The notes under the pieces are model-generated. The model saw only the letters and a program-made list of their open reading frames with translations. It made no database searches and was not told the DNA's origin. Below, one piece after another: positions 48,677-58,965 of a stretch of DNA of 64,000 nucleotides (position 1 is the first letter of the stretch; each line of letters opens with the position of its first letter). Source of the stretch: Tanypteryx hageni (Eukaryota > Arthropoda > Insecta > Odonata > Petaluridae); NCBI GenBank assembly GCA_028673005.1, contig CM054113.1, positions 169,925,337-169,989,336 of the forward strand, given 5' to 3'. The position numbers and the translations under genes are program-made.

Positions 48677-49976
48677 TTTTGCCTGCCTGTTGGCTGTATA
48701 ATTCCTTAATGTATTCTTCCAATACCTGTGCTACATCCTTTGTTTCTGAGACTATCTTCCCATCCGTATTCATAATTCCTTTACCACAAATTCCATTAGA
48801 CTTCTTATCTTCTAATTCCAGTGTCCTAGCGTACATCATATCGTACCGTCCTAACTTCTCCATTTGTTCTATTTCATCACATTTTCCTTTTATCCAATTT
48901 TCTCTAGCTTTATCTGTTATCCTTCTCAACTCATTGTTTATACGCCTATAGTTGGCTCTACCTTCTTCACTGTTAACGTTTTTCCATTTTCGTCTCTCAT
49001 CCATTTTTTCCAGCATTTCCTTAGAGATCCATGGTTTTCTGATTTTCTTCTCTTGTTTTCCAATCTCTTTATCCAAGGTAGTCTTGATACTGGTTTTAAT
49101 TTCATCCCATTCTATATCAACGGTCTTCGGTTTGTTTTCCAACTTTCTTAAGTTATCTTCCAACTTCATGCTGACTACATCCTGCCTTTCTTTTAGTTTT
49201 TCTAGGTCCCAGGTCTGTCTTTCTCTTCTCGTTTTTCTTATTTGTTTGAGCTTTGTACTCACGTCAAGTATTAGAAGGCTGTGATCTGAATCAATGTCTG
49301 CTCCTTGCAATGCATTGGCGTTCTTTATGCTGTTCCTGAATGTTTGTTTTACAAGGATGTAATCTATTTGGCATCTCATTCTATCTCCTGGGCTTTTCCA
49401 TGTGTATAACCTTCGTTTATGGTTTTTGAACCATGTATTAGTCACTACAAGGTCATTATTGACGCAGAGTTCTACGAGTTTCTCCCCTCCTCGATTTCTC
49501 TTCCCAAGTCCGTATTGCCCGACAACATTTTCTTCCAGTCCTTCTCCGACTATGCTGTTCCAATCTCCCATTATTATGCAGTTTACCTTTCCTCTTCCGT
49601 CTTCTTCGTAAATTTCATTAATTTGCTCATAGATCTCATCTATTTCTTCATCGTCATGAGCTGATGTTGGCATATATACCTGGATTATCAGCATGTCCAC
49701 TGGGACTACTTTTAGCTTTATTGCCATCAGTCTATCGTTCGTTGCTATTATCTTTGTCACGCTTTTCATCATATCTTTCCTAAGTACCAGAGCTACTCCC
49801 CTTTCCCCACTATTTCCTCCCGAATAAACTACCGTGAACTCTTCCGAGTCAAACTGTCCTTCTCCTTCCCATCTAGTTTCGCTTAGCCCTATAATGTCAA
49901 CTCTATTTCTTCTCATTTCTTCTTTCAAGTTCTCTAGCTTTTCTGCCTTTCTCATAGTTCTTACGTTCCAAGTCCC
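48660..49976 (-). pseudogene. LINE endonuclease domain (APE type)
   Basis: Encodes the target-nicking endonuclease of the LINE. The phase starts with GTWNVRT just upstream of a Met at 49955, with an in-frame TAA right before it. Numbered from that Met, the motifs are SETRW (Glu26), a VYMP segment, GDWNS (Asp131, Asn133), YTW (184-186), QIDYILV (Asp198) and SDHSLL (Asp224, His225). The acid/His catalytic set of the exonuclease-endonuclease-phosphatase fold therefore looks intact. A Lys/Glu-rich linker follows to residue 431. The frame then closes at 48660 because of a one-base break near 48677-48690. Past it the next phase continues into the RT region with AKIELENEEN. Confidence 0.9.
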
Positions 49977-50080
49977 TTATTCGTAAATTACTTTCGACAA
50001 ATGTTTTCCGCAAGGCAGTCCCCGCCCGGAGATCCGATTGGGGGACTATTTTACCTCCGGATTGTTTTACCTCGAGAGAA

Positions 50081-50082
<2 letters not shown>

Positions 50083-50147
<65 letters not shown>
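50083..50147 (+). repeat. (TA)n microsatellite between two elements
   Basis: About 32 TA units separating the LINE leader from the mariner left end. The last TA serves as the mariner target-site dinucleotide. Confidence 0.97.
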
Positions 50148-50148
<1 letters not shown>

Positions 50149-51457
50149 GAAATGCAATCAAAAAGTTTCCGGACGGTCGTAATAAAAAAAAATTGGTTTA
50201 CCGCAGGTCCTATTGAATGTTGACCCCTTCAAAGTGGTCTCCTTGGGCAACGATACAGCGATTTCATCGCCTTTTCAATTTCGCGAAGCAGTCCTGGAAC
50301 TCCTTTTTGGGGATGTTGTCGAGCATGTACTGCGACTCGGGCTGAATCTCCCCCACATCATCAAATCGGCGTCCTTAGAGAACTTTTTTCAACTTTGGGA
50401 AGAAAAAAAAATCGCACGGAGCAAGGTCAGGATAGTACGGAGGATGGGAAACAGCTGTCATGTTGTTTTTAACCAGGAACTGTTGAACAGACAGTGCGGT
50501 GTGGGCTGGTGCGTTGTCGTGGTGGAGCAGCCAGTCCTGCGATGCCCACTTGTTTGGAAGTTTCCGGATGCTGCTTTCCCTCATTCGTCTCAGAACTTCA
50601 GTGCAATAATGTTGGTTGACTTTCTGGCCTTGTGGAACGAATTCCCTGTGCACAATCCCTTCCATGTCAATAACCACAATGAGCATGCTCTTCATATTTT
50701 CGTGCTTTCGTGCTTTCTTGGGTCTTGGGGAGTTTACACTTTTCCACTGTGATGATTGTTGTTTCGTTCCGGGATCATAGCCATAAGCCTAACTTTCATT
50801 ACCTGTAATGATCTTAGAAAGAAAGTTTGGGTCGTTTCCAAGGCTTTTTTGAAGGTCCCGACAAACGTTCACGCGATGGTTTTTTTGGTTTTGTGTCAAC
50901 AGCCGAAGGACGAATTTTGCCGCAATGCACCTCATGTGCAAAACGTCAGTGAGAATGCTTTGAACAGACTCGTAGGAGATACCAAGACTATTAGAAATGT
51001 CGATAATGCTTTGCCGGCTATCCTTGTGGATGGCTTCGCTCACTTTTTTGATTTTTTCATCATTTATGCTTGTTGAAGGACGACCGGAACGCTCCAAGTC
51101 CTCAACTGATGTTTGTCCGATTTTGAAACGTGAATACCACTCGTATGTTTGGGTTCTACCCCTGGCTTCCTCACCAAATTCTTGATTAAGCATTGCAAGG
51201 GCCTCAGATGCTGATTTCCCAAGTTTGTAACAAAATTTCACACAAACACGTTCTTTAAAGGAAGTCATTTTTACGTGCTGAGAAAGTAGCCGAAACACTA
51301 AGACACTAACGGAAATAAAGACACGTAAAAATAAAACACAGCTTGTTAATACCTTCAAACTTGGGAGACAACTTCACAATGAAGTATACTACGCATCCTA
51401 AGTTGCGCAGAGTGGCGCGCCATGCGGCCAGTCCTGCAACTTTTTGATTGCACCTCG
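50148..51457 (-). mobile_element. mariner element, 1310 bp, inactive
   Basis: Bounded by imperfect terminal inverted repeats. The left end is CGAAATGCAATCAAAAAGTT, and the right end read inward is CGAGGTGCAATCAAAAAGTT. The left flank is TA. The right flank is TG at the start of a (TG)n run, so the expected TA duplication is mutated on one side. Length and the single minus-strand transposase frame match the mariner family. It lies inside a TA/TG microsatellite. Confidence 0.93.
50210..51268 (-). pseudogene. mariner transposase, DD34D, dead
   Basis: A continuous 353-codon frame from ATG at 51268 to TAG at 50210, with no frameshift but three premature stops. These are codon 160 (TAG in the usual Trp position after TGxES), codon 298 (TAA) and codon 335 (TGA at a usual Trp). 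N-terminal helix-turn-helix region: about residues 1-110, with linker RSGRPSTS (60-67). Catalytic set: the first Asp is replaced by Asn (TGNES, Asn157). The second is Asp251 in HDNAPAH and the third is Asp286 in APCDFF. The 34 residues between the last two give the mariner DD34D signature. Length of 352 residues is usual. The start is chosen because MTSFKER begins the family-like N-terminus. The further upstream Met lies in leader sequence. Subfamily not assigned. Confidence 0.93.
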
Positions 51458-51473
51458 TGTGTGTGTGTGTGTG

Positions 51474-51545
<72 letters not shown>
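51458..51545 (+). repeat. (TG)n-(TA)n compound microsatellite
   Basis: TG units at about 51458-51473, then TA units to 51545, right of the mariner. Antisense frames made of Tyr-Ile repeats are artefacts. Confidence 0.95.
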
Positions 51546-51546
<1 letters not shown>

Positions 51547-51577
51547 CGATACGGAAAAAGAAATAATATGATAAAAT

Positions 51578-51836
51578 AAATGCAACGAGAGGTTGAGAGG
51601 GATAGGAAGGAGCCAGTGAACACTTACCATACGGTGGTGGACGTCCACAGCGATAGAGGAAGGCTTGTAATTTGGAGCTTTCGGGCAACACACGCCCTTC
51701 TTCTCTCGCTGAAGAAGGGCGTGTGTTGCCCGAAAGCTCCAAATTACAAGCCTTCCTCTATCGCTGTGGACGTCCATCACCGTATGGTAAGTGTTCACTG
51801 GCTCCTTCCTATCCCTCTCAACCTCTCGTTGCATTT
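51578..51836. repeat. 126-bp near-perfect inverted repeat, 7-nt loop
   Basis: Left arm 51578-51703 and right arm 51711-51836 are reverse complements over 126 bp with one mismatch that I can find (51637). The loop is TCTCGCT (51704-51710). Each arm holds CTTCTTC or GAAGAAGGGC, then a GCCCGAAAGCTCC segment and a GGACGTCC palindrome. (TA)n tracts flank both sides. The CTGAAGAAGGGC...GCCCGAAA style is one I associate with Penelope-like element repeats. No coding content. Confidence 0.95.
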
Positions 51837-51852
51837 TATATATATATATATA

Positions 51853-52066
51853 TTACGCGCAAATCTAGATTTGTTCAAATGGAACGGGTAAATCCTGAAG
51901 AAGGTTTTAATTTCGGGATTTGCCACACCCACAAGTGTTTGGGCAGATCTAGATGTGCCCAGGCAAATCTAATGTAATGGTCAAATCACGAAGTAGATGT
52001 CAGATTCGGAGTTTGCCCGGGCATATAGCTAAACGCCGACAGGTGTTTGGGCAGATCTAGGTGATC
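51853..52066 (+). repeat. Two diverged tandem units, about 108 bp
   Basis: GTGTTTGGGCAGATCTAG occurs at about 51935 and 52043, a spacing of 108 bp. Each is preceded by a TTTGCC-type segment. A CCTGAAGAAGG...TTTCGGGATTT motif near 51892-51921 echoes the motif in the adjacent hairpin. Function unknown. Confidence 0.6.
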
Positions 52067-52082
52067 TCAAAGTCTATAGTAA

Positions 52083-52773
52083 ACAATTCGGCGCAACCGT
52101 TTCGGCTCGGGACGATTCGGCGCCGGGACGATTTGGAGACGGGAGAGTCCGGCGACAGCAGATTTACCCTCGGCACAGTACCAGCATGATTTTACGGGAA
52201 TGGTTTGATATTGAAAAGATGTTACAACTATTAAGTGAATTTGGCTAAGTTGACCAACTACTGAGACGGTAATATTTCGATAAAATGGCAATATTTTAAA
52301 AACAACTTTTAAATTTAAATGCATGAAAAAGTTAAACATAATGGTTCTTCCCTAACTACTTAACCCAACCCGGGGGAGGAAAATGTAACGAACCAAACCC
52401 CCAAACACTTAACCTAACTTTAACAAATCAAACCCTCAACCATATAACCCAGCTCGAGGGAGGAAAATGGAACGAATCAAACCCCCAACCACTTAATCCA
52501 ACTCGGGAGAGGAAAATGGAACAAACCAAATCACCAATCACTTAACCCAACCCGTGGGAGGAAAATGGAACGAAACAACCCCCAACCACGTAACCAAATC
52601 CGGGGTAGGAAAACGGAACGAACTAACCCCCAAACACATAACCCAATCCGAGGAAGAAATATAACAAACCAAGCCCCTGACCACTTTACCTAACCTGAGG
52701 CGCCGAATCGCTCCTGCGACGAATTGTCCCGTCGCCGAATTGTCCCAACGCCGAAACGGTTGCGCCGAATTGT
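52083..52773. mobile_element. Foldback element with 16-bp modular arms
   Basis: Termini: a 24-bp arm at 52083-52106 is the exact reverse complement of 52750-52773. It begins ACAATTCGGCGCAACC. Inside each terminus sit three contiguous 16-bp subrepeats of consensus GGGACGATTCGGCGCC. On the left they are 52109-52124, 52125-52140 and 52141-52156. On the right, inverted, they are 52699-52714, 52715-52730 and 52731-52746. The core (52157-52698) holds AT-rich sequence and a minisatellite. No open frame of note, so it is nonautonomous. No target-site duplication could be fixed. Superfamily unknown to me. Confidence 0.85.
52350..52695 (+). repeat. Minisatellite, 48-49-bp period, about seven units
   Basis: Units share CTTAACCCAACCCG, then GGAGGAAAATGGAACG and AACCCCCAACCAC. 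The AGGAAAATG anchor starts at 52377, 52461, 52510, 52559, 52607 and 52651, giving spacings of 84, 49, 49, 48 and 44. The first gap contains a degenerate unit lacking the anchor. Confidence 0.85.
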
Positions 52774-52794
52774 CCCATTCCGGTTGATTCTGGG

Positions 52795-52825
52795 TTGGGT
52801 TTGGTTTGGTTGGGTTGGTAACTCA
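52795..52825 (+). repeat. GGTTGGG-rich tract
   Basis: Runs of GG/GGG separated by TT or TTT directly outside the foldback element. They are complementary in style to the AACCCAACC units in the core. Could form a G-quadruplex. Confidence 0.6.
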
Positions 52826-53048
52826 ATCATTGTTTTGATTCGTAATTGGTAGATAGTTTTATCTTTAAATGACTTAATACGAACTGAAGATGGTGAGAAC
52901 TGCTGCGTAATTCATTATAATTAACAAAATCGGTAATTATACGTTCCAAAGAAGATGTTCGAGATTTGGTGACATTGCAAATTGCCAGGGCAAATCCCGA
53001 AAAAGTGCATTTCCTAAAAATATTTCGGGATTTTCCCAAAATACCTGG

Positions 53049-53064
53049 ACACACACACACACAC
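53049..53064 (+). repeat. (CA)n microsatellite
   Basis: About eight CA units. Confidence 0.9.
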
Positions 53065-54050
53065 AATAATTTATATTTTACTGTCCATTTTCTGGTTTGA
53101 TTTACTAGCTATTTTTAGCTCTATAAATCAATAAAGAGTTTCTCACTCTGGAAATTATTAATCATCTGACAATAAAGAGCAGTTTGTTCATTTTTATGCC
53201 ATCAAGTTATTGCGTACGTGGCACAGTGTAACCTAAAATAATAATATAGCATTACCAGGAAACATATATATGCTAAAATCCACAACTATTATATGTGAAA
53301 GGGGCTAACGACCATAAACCTAATATTTGGTATTCTTATTATACTATCATTACAACTTCACGCGAGTATAAAGTAAAATAAGATTTACTTAAATCTCTAT
53401 TACTGAGAATGTGCTTCGATTACTGAATAAAATCTATGTATTTCGTCTTATCTTTCCATTTAATGTGTATCAAATCCATAACTCCATCTGACATCTATTA
53501 TTCTGATATCTGGCATTCAAGGCGGATAATCGAAAATGACAATCCATTCAAATAAATAGAAGGGTTTTATGTCCTGTTTTAGGTCAAGAAAACGCATTTC
53601 ACGAGTAGTTAGCAAGGAATGAAAATGTTCGCCATCAAATCTACTACAAAAATTTCAACGGTTTTTTTCTGTATTCTAGAGGCATAACTACTAATAACAT
53701 CATGATTATTTATTAATCTCTTACATATCCTTAACCTAATTCGATTGTTTCCATCTTTCAAGTTAGATAACAAAATTCTACGTGGATTCCGGTAACAACA
53801 TATCGCATTCAGCACATTTTTCATTCTGTTAGTAAACAAGAACAATAGTTTCATCGATCGGTAAGTAGTTGTAGCAAATACCTACATTCCCCTATAGGCT
53901 TAAATCACAGACATCACTTTTTCGAGCAATACTCTCATACTAGCAACTTTTCAATACCGTTGATTTAGTTTATTCTCTCCCTTTAGGTCGCTTCTTTATC
54001 TTATTTTAACCTCTCAAACTCTCATTTGCTCTTCGATTCACTGATTCACA
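53065..54050. other. Noncoding AT-rich stretch
   Basis: Nothing recognised. The 81-residue minus frame at 53609-53854 has no motif that I know. Confidence 0.35.
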
Positions 54051-54059
54051 GTGAAAAAT

Positions 54060-54400
54060 GGATCCTGAGAGTTGGAAGGATTAAACGAAGAAACGATGAA
54101 ACGTAGGAGTGACTGAAGCAAAAGAAAAACAAAGGATTGGAGGAATAAGAGAAGGAAATGAGCGAGGTAACGAAAAGAACGGGAGAATGAAAGGAACGGG
54201 GAAAAAAGGAACGAGGAAACAGGAGAACGGTGGAAAGTAGGGAGACGTGGGAATAGAAGCAAAACTCTAGGATGGGAAAAAGGGTGCAGAGGACAGTTAT
54301 GCAACTAGGGGTAGAGAGAAGGAGGATGAGTAAGAAAGAAGATATTTCGGACGAAGGGTGAGGAGGACGAGAAGGGATGGAAGAAGATTGGAGGGACAGA
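54060..54400 (+). repeat. GA-rich polypurine tract
   Basis: About 340 purine-rich bases. The 150- and 88-residue Ser/Leu/Phe-rich minus frames are compositional. Confidence 0.8.
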
Positions 54401-54744
54401 CAAATTGGAGGGCATATTTGGCCATTACCTCCACTTCTCTCTCGCTTCTCTTCTTTTATACCAAGTGAACCCTCCTGCCAGCAGACTCGCCCAATCAACT
54501 CCTCCCAGTGACAGGCGATCGAATAAAAGTCAACTCAAAGTTATAAAAATAGTGTCAGATCGAACGCTAATTCCTTTTAAAGCACGGCTCATTTAATATC
54601 ATAAATCACCAAGGCAGCGGAACAAATCCACATCATTCTAAGAATAACCTTCAAGAGAGAATCACGGAGCTCACTCTATGGTTGAAATCAAATTATAAAC
54701 TATGTTTATCCAATAGCCATAAAAAGACTGGAGAAACCTGATGT

Positions 54745-54790
54745 ACATACATTTCGGTTACAAGGAAGCCGTCATCAGTGGTGATTCCCA
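54745..54790 (-). repeat. Penelope-like CTGATGA...CGAAA motif
   Basis: On the minus strand, CTGATGACGGC (CTGATGA at 54772-54778) is followed about ten bases later by ACCGAAATG. It pairs in order and spacing with 13532-13580. It resembles a hammerhead core (CUGAUGA...GAAA), but stem II does not pair well at the closing position, so a ribozyme is doubtful. Confidence 0.4.
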
Positions 54791-55452
54791 AAATTTAAAT
54801 GACCATTAGAGAAACAATTTTTTGGTATGAATAATGTTTACAAAAGGAAGAGGTGTCACGTTTATAAAATTAACATGCATGTTAAAACGTGCTTGTAATG
54901 TACATTAATTTTGCATTTATGTTGGAGAGATAATTCAATTTTGCTTTCCTACCTATTCTCCCAGCATGATATAAATGTGGAGAACTGAACCTTAAATCAT
55001 CTACATCAGAATGATAAAGAAACGCATTGAACAGTAGGTACTATCCCCGTCGGAACAAAGTGAACCGAATCTTCAACATACTACTTTTTAATTATAAAAC
55101 TGTAATAAAATAATCCAAAAAACAAACATGACAAAAACAGAAGCCGTTCTCAATGCTCGAAATAAATAAAAAAGGAGTAATTAATCCCCGCCCTTCACTC
55201 TGGCTCGGAAGTAGTCAGAGGAGAAGGAAACAACAAAAAAGTTATACGTTTTAGGAGTGTTATTTGACAAAGACTGGCATCAAGAAATCCGTAGCAACAG
55301 AAAATAAAAGCAGCATAGAGAAATAAAAAAGCGATGGATCTGTTTTTGAGAGAGGGGAAAAACATTTTTGCAGTTGAAGCATTCGGAGGGAGAGAAGGTA
55401 AAACGAAAGAATTCAGATAGGGAGGGAGTGAAGTGGGCAGGAAAAAGATAAA

Positions 55453-55456
<4 letters not shown>

Positions 55457-55494
<38 letters not shown>
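55457..55494 (+). repeat. (TA)n microsatellite
   Basis: About nineteen TA units. Confidence 0.95.
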
Positions 55495-55498
<4 letters not shown>

Positions 55499-55569
55499 GC
55501 TCTCACTTGGATATGGAAGTAGGACCAATAGGCGCTGAGAAGGGAAGTCCCTTCACAGAGGAAAATAAA

Positions 55570-55695
55570 ACGGCTAAATAAAAGAGGAAAACGAGAGGAA
55601 AAGAATCAGGTGATGGAGAGAGGAGGAAGGGAGGGAGGTGGGAGAGTGCGGAGGAGGAGGACGCATTTATGGAGGGAGAGAGTTAGAGCGAAAAG
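55570..55695 (+). repeat. GA-rich tract
   Basis: Purine-rich on the plus strand. Confidence 0.7.
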
Positions 55696-55774
55696 AGATG
55701 GGCTTTACACACGAAGCGACCCTGTTACAAAGGAGTGTCAGCGAGAGCTACCTGTGACAGGCCAACAATGCAGG

Positions 55775-56205
55775 GTTCTCCCACCCCCCTTTTTCTCTCC
55801 TCTCCCTCATCACTCCATTACCCCTCTCCGCCCACTATATCTCCCTCTCATCTCACTCATCCTTACGTACCGTTTTCCCCGCACCTTAAAAACCTTTATT
55901 CGAGTCTCATCTCCCCCTCCACCTCTTTCTCCCTTTTCCCCTTACAACCCTCCTACTCCTACCAATACGAAGCCTCATCCTCCTACTCTACCTACAGTCT
56001 CATCTTCCTTTTTTCTCTCTATCTCTCTCCCTTTTCCAGTACACCTCCCATCCAAATCTCCCCCTCCTGCTTCCCCCGGTGGCACCCAAAGGGAACAACC
56101 CCACTCCATCCGCAAACTCCCTTTCTTCTCTTTCCCCCCACATCCTTTTCCCCTCTCCTTTCTAACCTCTCTCTCTCTCTCTTTCTCCCTCCCCACCCGA
56201 AACGT
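55775..56205 (+). repeat. CT-rich polypyrimidine region
   Basis: About 430 bases dominated by C and T. The 261- and 165-residue plus frames are Pro/Ser/Leu-rich composition artefacts and overlap each other in two phases. Confidence 0.85.
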
Positions 56206-56259
56206 ATTACCAAGATTGGGCGGAAGTCCTGAAACAATACACCGGATCCTGGACGAATG

Positions 56260-56465
56260 GGTGTTGCGGAGAGCGGGGGGAGGGGTAAAGGGTCGGAATA
56301 GAAGGGGGGATGGGCGGCGGAATTGCTGCATCAGAGGAGAGAGGAGGAAAAGGGGAGGGTGGGTGGGGGGCGAGAAGAAATGCTGGGGAGATTGAAAGGT
56401 TTTTCGGAGAGGAGGGAGATGAAGAAGAGTGGAGGGGGTGGGCGGCGGCAGTGTTTAAGGGGCGG
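56260..56465 (+). repeat. GA-rich polypurine tract
   Basis: G-rich purine tract that begins shortly after the CT region ends, so strand asymmetry flips at about 56.2 kb. Confidence 0.8.
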
Positions 56466-56699
56466 TGAAGTATCCGGAAATTTCTTGATGGGGCATTATT
56501 TTGGGCACGTATGACAGGTGTACGCTCTTGAGAAGGTGAGAAATCGTGCTCTATGCGTGTCGGTGAGCGTAAGTGGGACATGGAAGGGTTTAATGAAAGT
56601 GAAGTGCCTCTTCTGAGGATAGGAAAGATGTTAGCGTGAATATGATAACATGCGGAAAACATTCTTTGGATGAGCGAGTTTCATGGATGGAAAGTTCGA

Positions 56700-58330
56700 T
56701 ATTCAATTAGCCGGTAGGTGAACTAATTATCGGACCTTACCGTTCTTTACTAAACTATGACAAGAATCTTTCACCAATTTCAGAATTTTAAGACTAAAGG
56801 CGATCTTGAAATTAGATGTTAAAATCTCTGAGCATTTTTTTATAAATTTTAATATTTTGGTAAACAGTCCTATTTCCACAGACGCTTACTTTCGCGCAAA
56901 TGCTGCTTTCCTACTACGGGTCTCTATTTGTTAATATTTATACATATAGTGAATCTTAAGGTATAACATCATGCTAAATAAATAAACAGCAAGCATTTAC
57001 TTTGGAAAAGGATAATTATTGCCTAAATCTTAATCAGTTGATTTATTTTGGCAATACATTCTTCACAATGCTAACATACAAAATATTATATGCAATTACA
57101 TCGGTCCGTTTCCATAGCGATTATTTTAAAGATTTATGACAATTTCGAAGTTAATACACAGAACAGGATCATAGATACTGACCTAAAACAAGAAAAAAAA
57201 TATATACGGTTTTGAAAACCTATATGAATCTTTCCGGTGACTTTTAATAACAACCATAATTACTGATTTATCTCACTAATAACTTATTCTCATTAATGGG
57301 AAATAAAATATAACAAAAATTAGGCAAGTATTCGGGTATTAAAGCGTGATTTTGTATATACACATAAGAAATACTATGTAAAAGTGCAGGATTAAATGGA
57401 GAGCGGTAATTGTAGTCGGATTAAAAATGGAAATATATATTTTAGAGTCTTGGAATTAAATATAATGGAGATAACAAAGAATTCCAATTCACGGTTTGGC
57501 ATCTGTCGATTTCGAATTCTTTACTGTTGATTCAGCGTTTGCTATCCATAGCTGCATTGGATTAAATAACTGTTAGATGAGTGCAGCATATAGTAGTGTT
57601 TAATTTAGAGTTTCCGATTAATTGTTAAGCACCAAGCTAAAAAGATTTTTGATATAATTTTGCAAATATGGCAGTACTAGTGATTCCACAGCAATTAGTC
57701 GCCGATTCAACTTCCTTCCAACATTTCAACAGCATATGTCAACGCCATATTTCACAGGCGAATGAACTTTCATGAGAGAAACATATTCAGTTGCTAATGA
57801 AACACAAATAAATAATAACGTAGGAGACGGCGGCTTAAAGTTAATGGGGAAAACGCCAGTTATGAGACTGTATTTCGTTTAATAGAAAATAAATATGGAA
57901 ACAATTAATTCCTCAACTTAATTTACGGTAACTTACGCAACGTCTGACAAAATATTCTGCTATTGTTTTGAATTTTTGTCAATGATATCCTAAAATAATT
58001 AAGACATGGATTTGGAAACCATATTTTAAAGATTTAACTGAAAAAACATACATCAGCTTACTAATGTGAATTTTTGTTGGGAAAACATCCGTAATTTCCA
58101 TATCCAACAATGCGTCGACAAAGCCAGGACCGAAAAAATGGCGTAGCAATCCACGAATCTTTTTTTCCATGCAGAACAAACTTCTTGGAATTTTTTGAAC
58201 GTTCTGTGACCGAGCTGAGCGTTCATTCAAAAATTCCATAAATCATCATTTTTCTCTCACCACTCGAGGTATCATTTAATTTTTTTATTCCTCTCTCTCA
58301 GCAAAACAACATCGCATCGCTGTTCCTTAA
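56700..58330. other. Noncoding AT-rich stretch
   Basis: Nothing recognised. The 86-residue minus frame at 57979-58239 has no known motif. Confidence 0.35.
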
Positions 58331-58499
58331 ATCGGGAGAGAAAAAACAAACCGACTTTTTCGGTTTATTTCTTTTCTCCCTCTACTTTTTCCTCGTCCCA
58401 AACGAGACGGTTGGCGCCAAAGTTTACCTCTCTCGTTGTAAATCGCAGCAACAACACAAAACTCATAGAGACAATCTTATCCCCCTCAGATGAATAAAT

Positions 58500-58705
58500 A
58501 AAACAAAAGGTTTCGAGGCTGAGAGAGAGGGAGAAAAACAAAGGGAAAACGAAAAACAACTCCTTAACACCGCAGGGAAGAGTGAGGGAAGTAGGGGTAC
58601 GGAGGGAGAAAGAAATTCTCCGAGGAATAAGAAACACTCTTCTCAAGTTGGGAGAGAATAGTTTGAGCAGGAGAGGGAGTAAGAGATAGGAAGGGAGGTA
58701 AGGAG
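58500..58705 (+). repeat. GA-rich polypurine tract
   Basis: Purine-rich on the plus strand, ending near CTTCTCTCTCTCTC at 58711. Confidence 0.7.
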
Positions 58706-58849
58706 TTCGTCTTCTCTCTCTCTCTTAAGTCTCATTTCCACGCCGCACCCAAGGCGTGGCGCAAGACGTTAGCGGGCCTCTTTTTCCTCTCGCCTGTGAA
58801 ACCAAAAGAAGGCTCCTTTTCCAAGAATTCCTCGAGGCGAGGAATCAGA

Positions 58850-58965
58850 GCAAAGTTGCTACCCCTCACTCCTTCCTTCCCTCCTTTCTCCCTCTTCTTC
58901 CCCCCTACCAATCCCCTGCTCGCTAAATTTCTTCTCCCTTACCCTCGTACATCCCGCATGCCCTT
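58850..58965 (+). repeat. CT-rich tract
   Basis: Pyrimidine-rich on the plus strand. Confidence 0.65.

Larger units (their letters stand above)
47112..50082 (-). mobile_element. RTE-type LINE, near full length, inactive
   Basis: One minus-strand non-LTR retrotransposon of about 2.97 kb. The order is: a 5' leader containing GGAGGTAAAATAGTCCCCCA, an apurinic-type endonuclease, reverse transcriptase, a C-terminal region, and a short 3' UTR. The UTR has a small hairpin (47133-47146) and ends in GATGATGATG. The single-ORF layout with endonuclease before RT, a short UTR and a short-repeat tail fits the RTE clade. The 5' end abuts a (TA)n tract and the 3' end abuts (TG)n. Three single-base frame breaks (about 48.68, 47.73 and 47.46 kb) disrupt it. 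Few other lesions are seen, so it is moderately young. Confidence 0.9.

Noticed and set aside
50001..50223. Tyr-Ile repeat open frames
   Set aside because: Translation of the (TA)n microsatellite.
54745..54790. Functional hammerhead ribozyme
   Set aside because: CTGATGA and GAAA are present, but the closing pair of stem II would be C-C and stems I/III are not evident. Kept only as a Penelope-like motif.
55610..56395. 261-residue plus-strand open frame
   Set aside because: Lies across a CT-rich then GA-rich tract. A second phase is also open for 165 residues, so openness is compositional.
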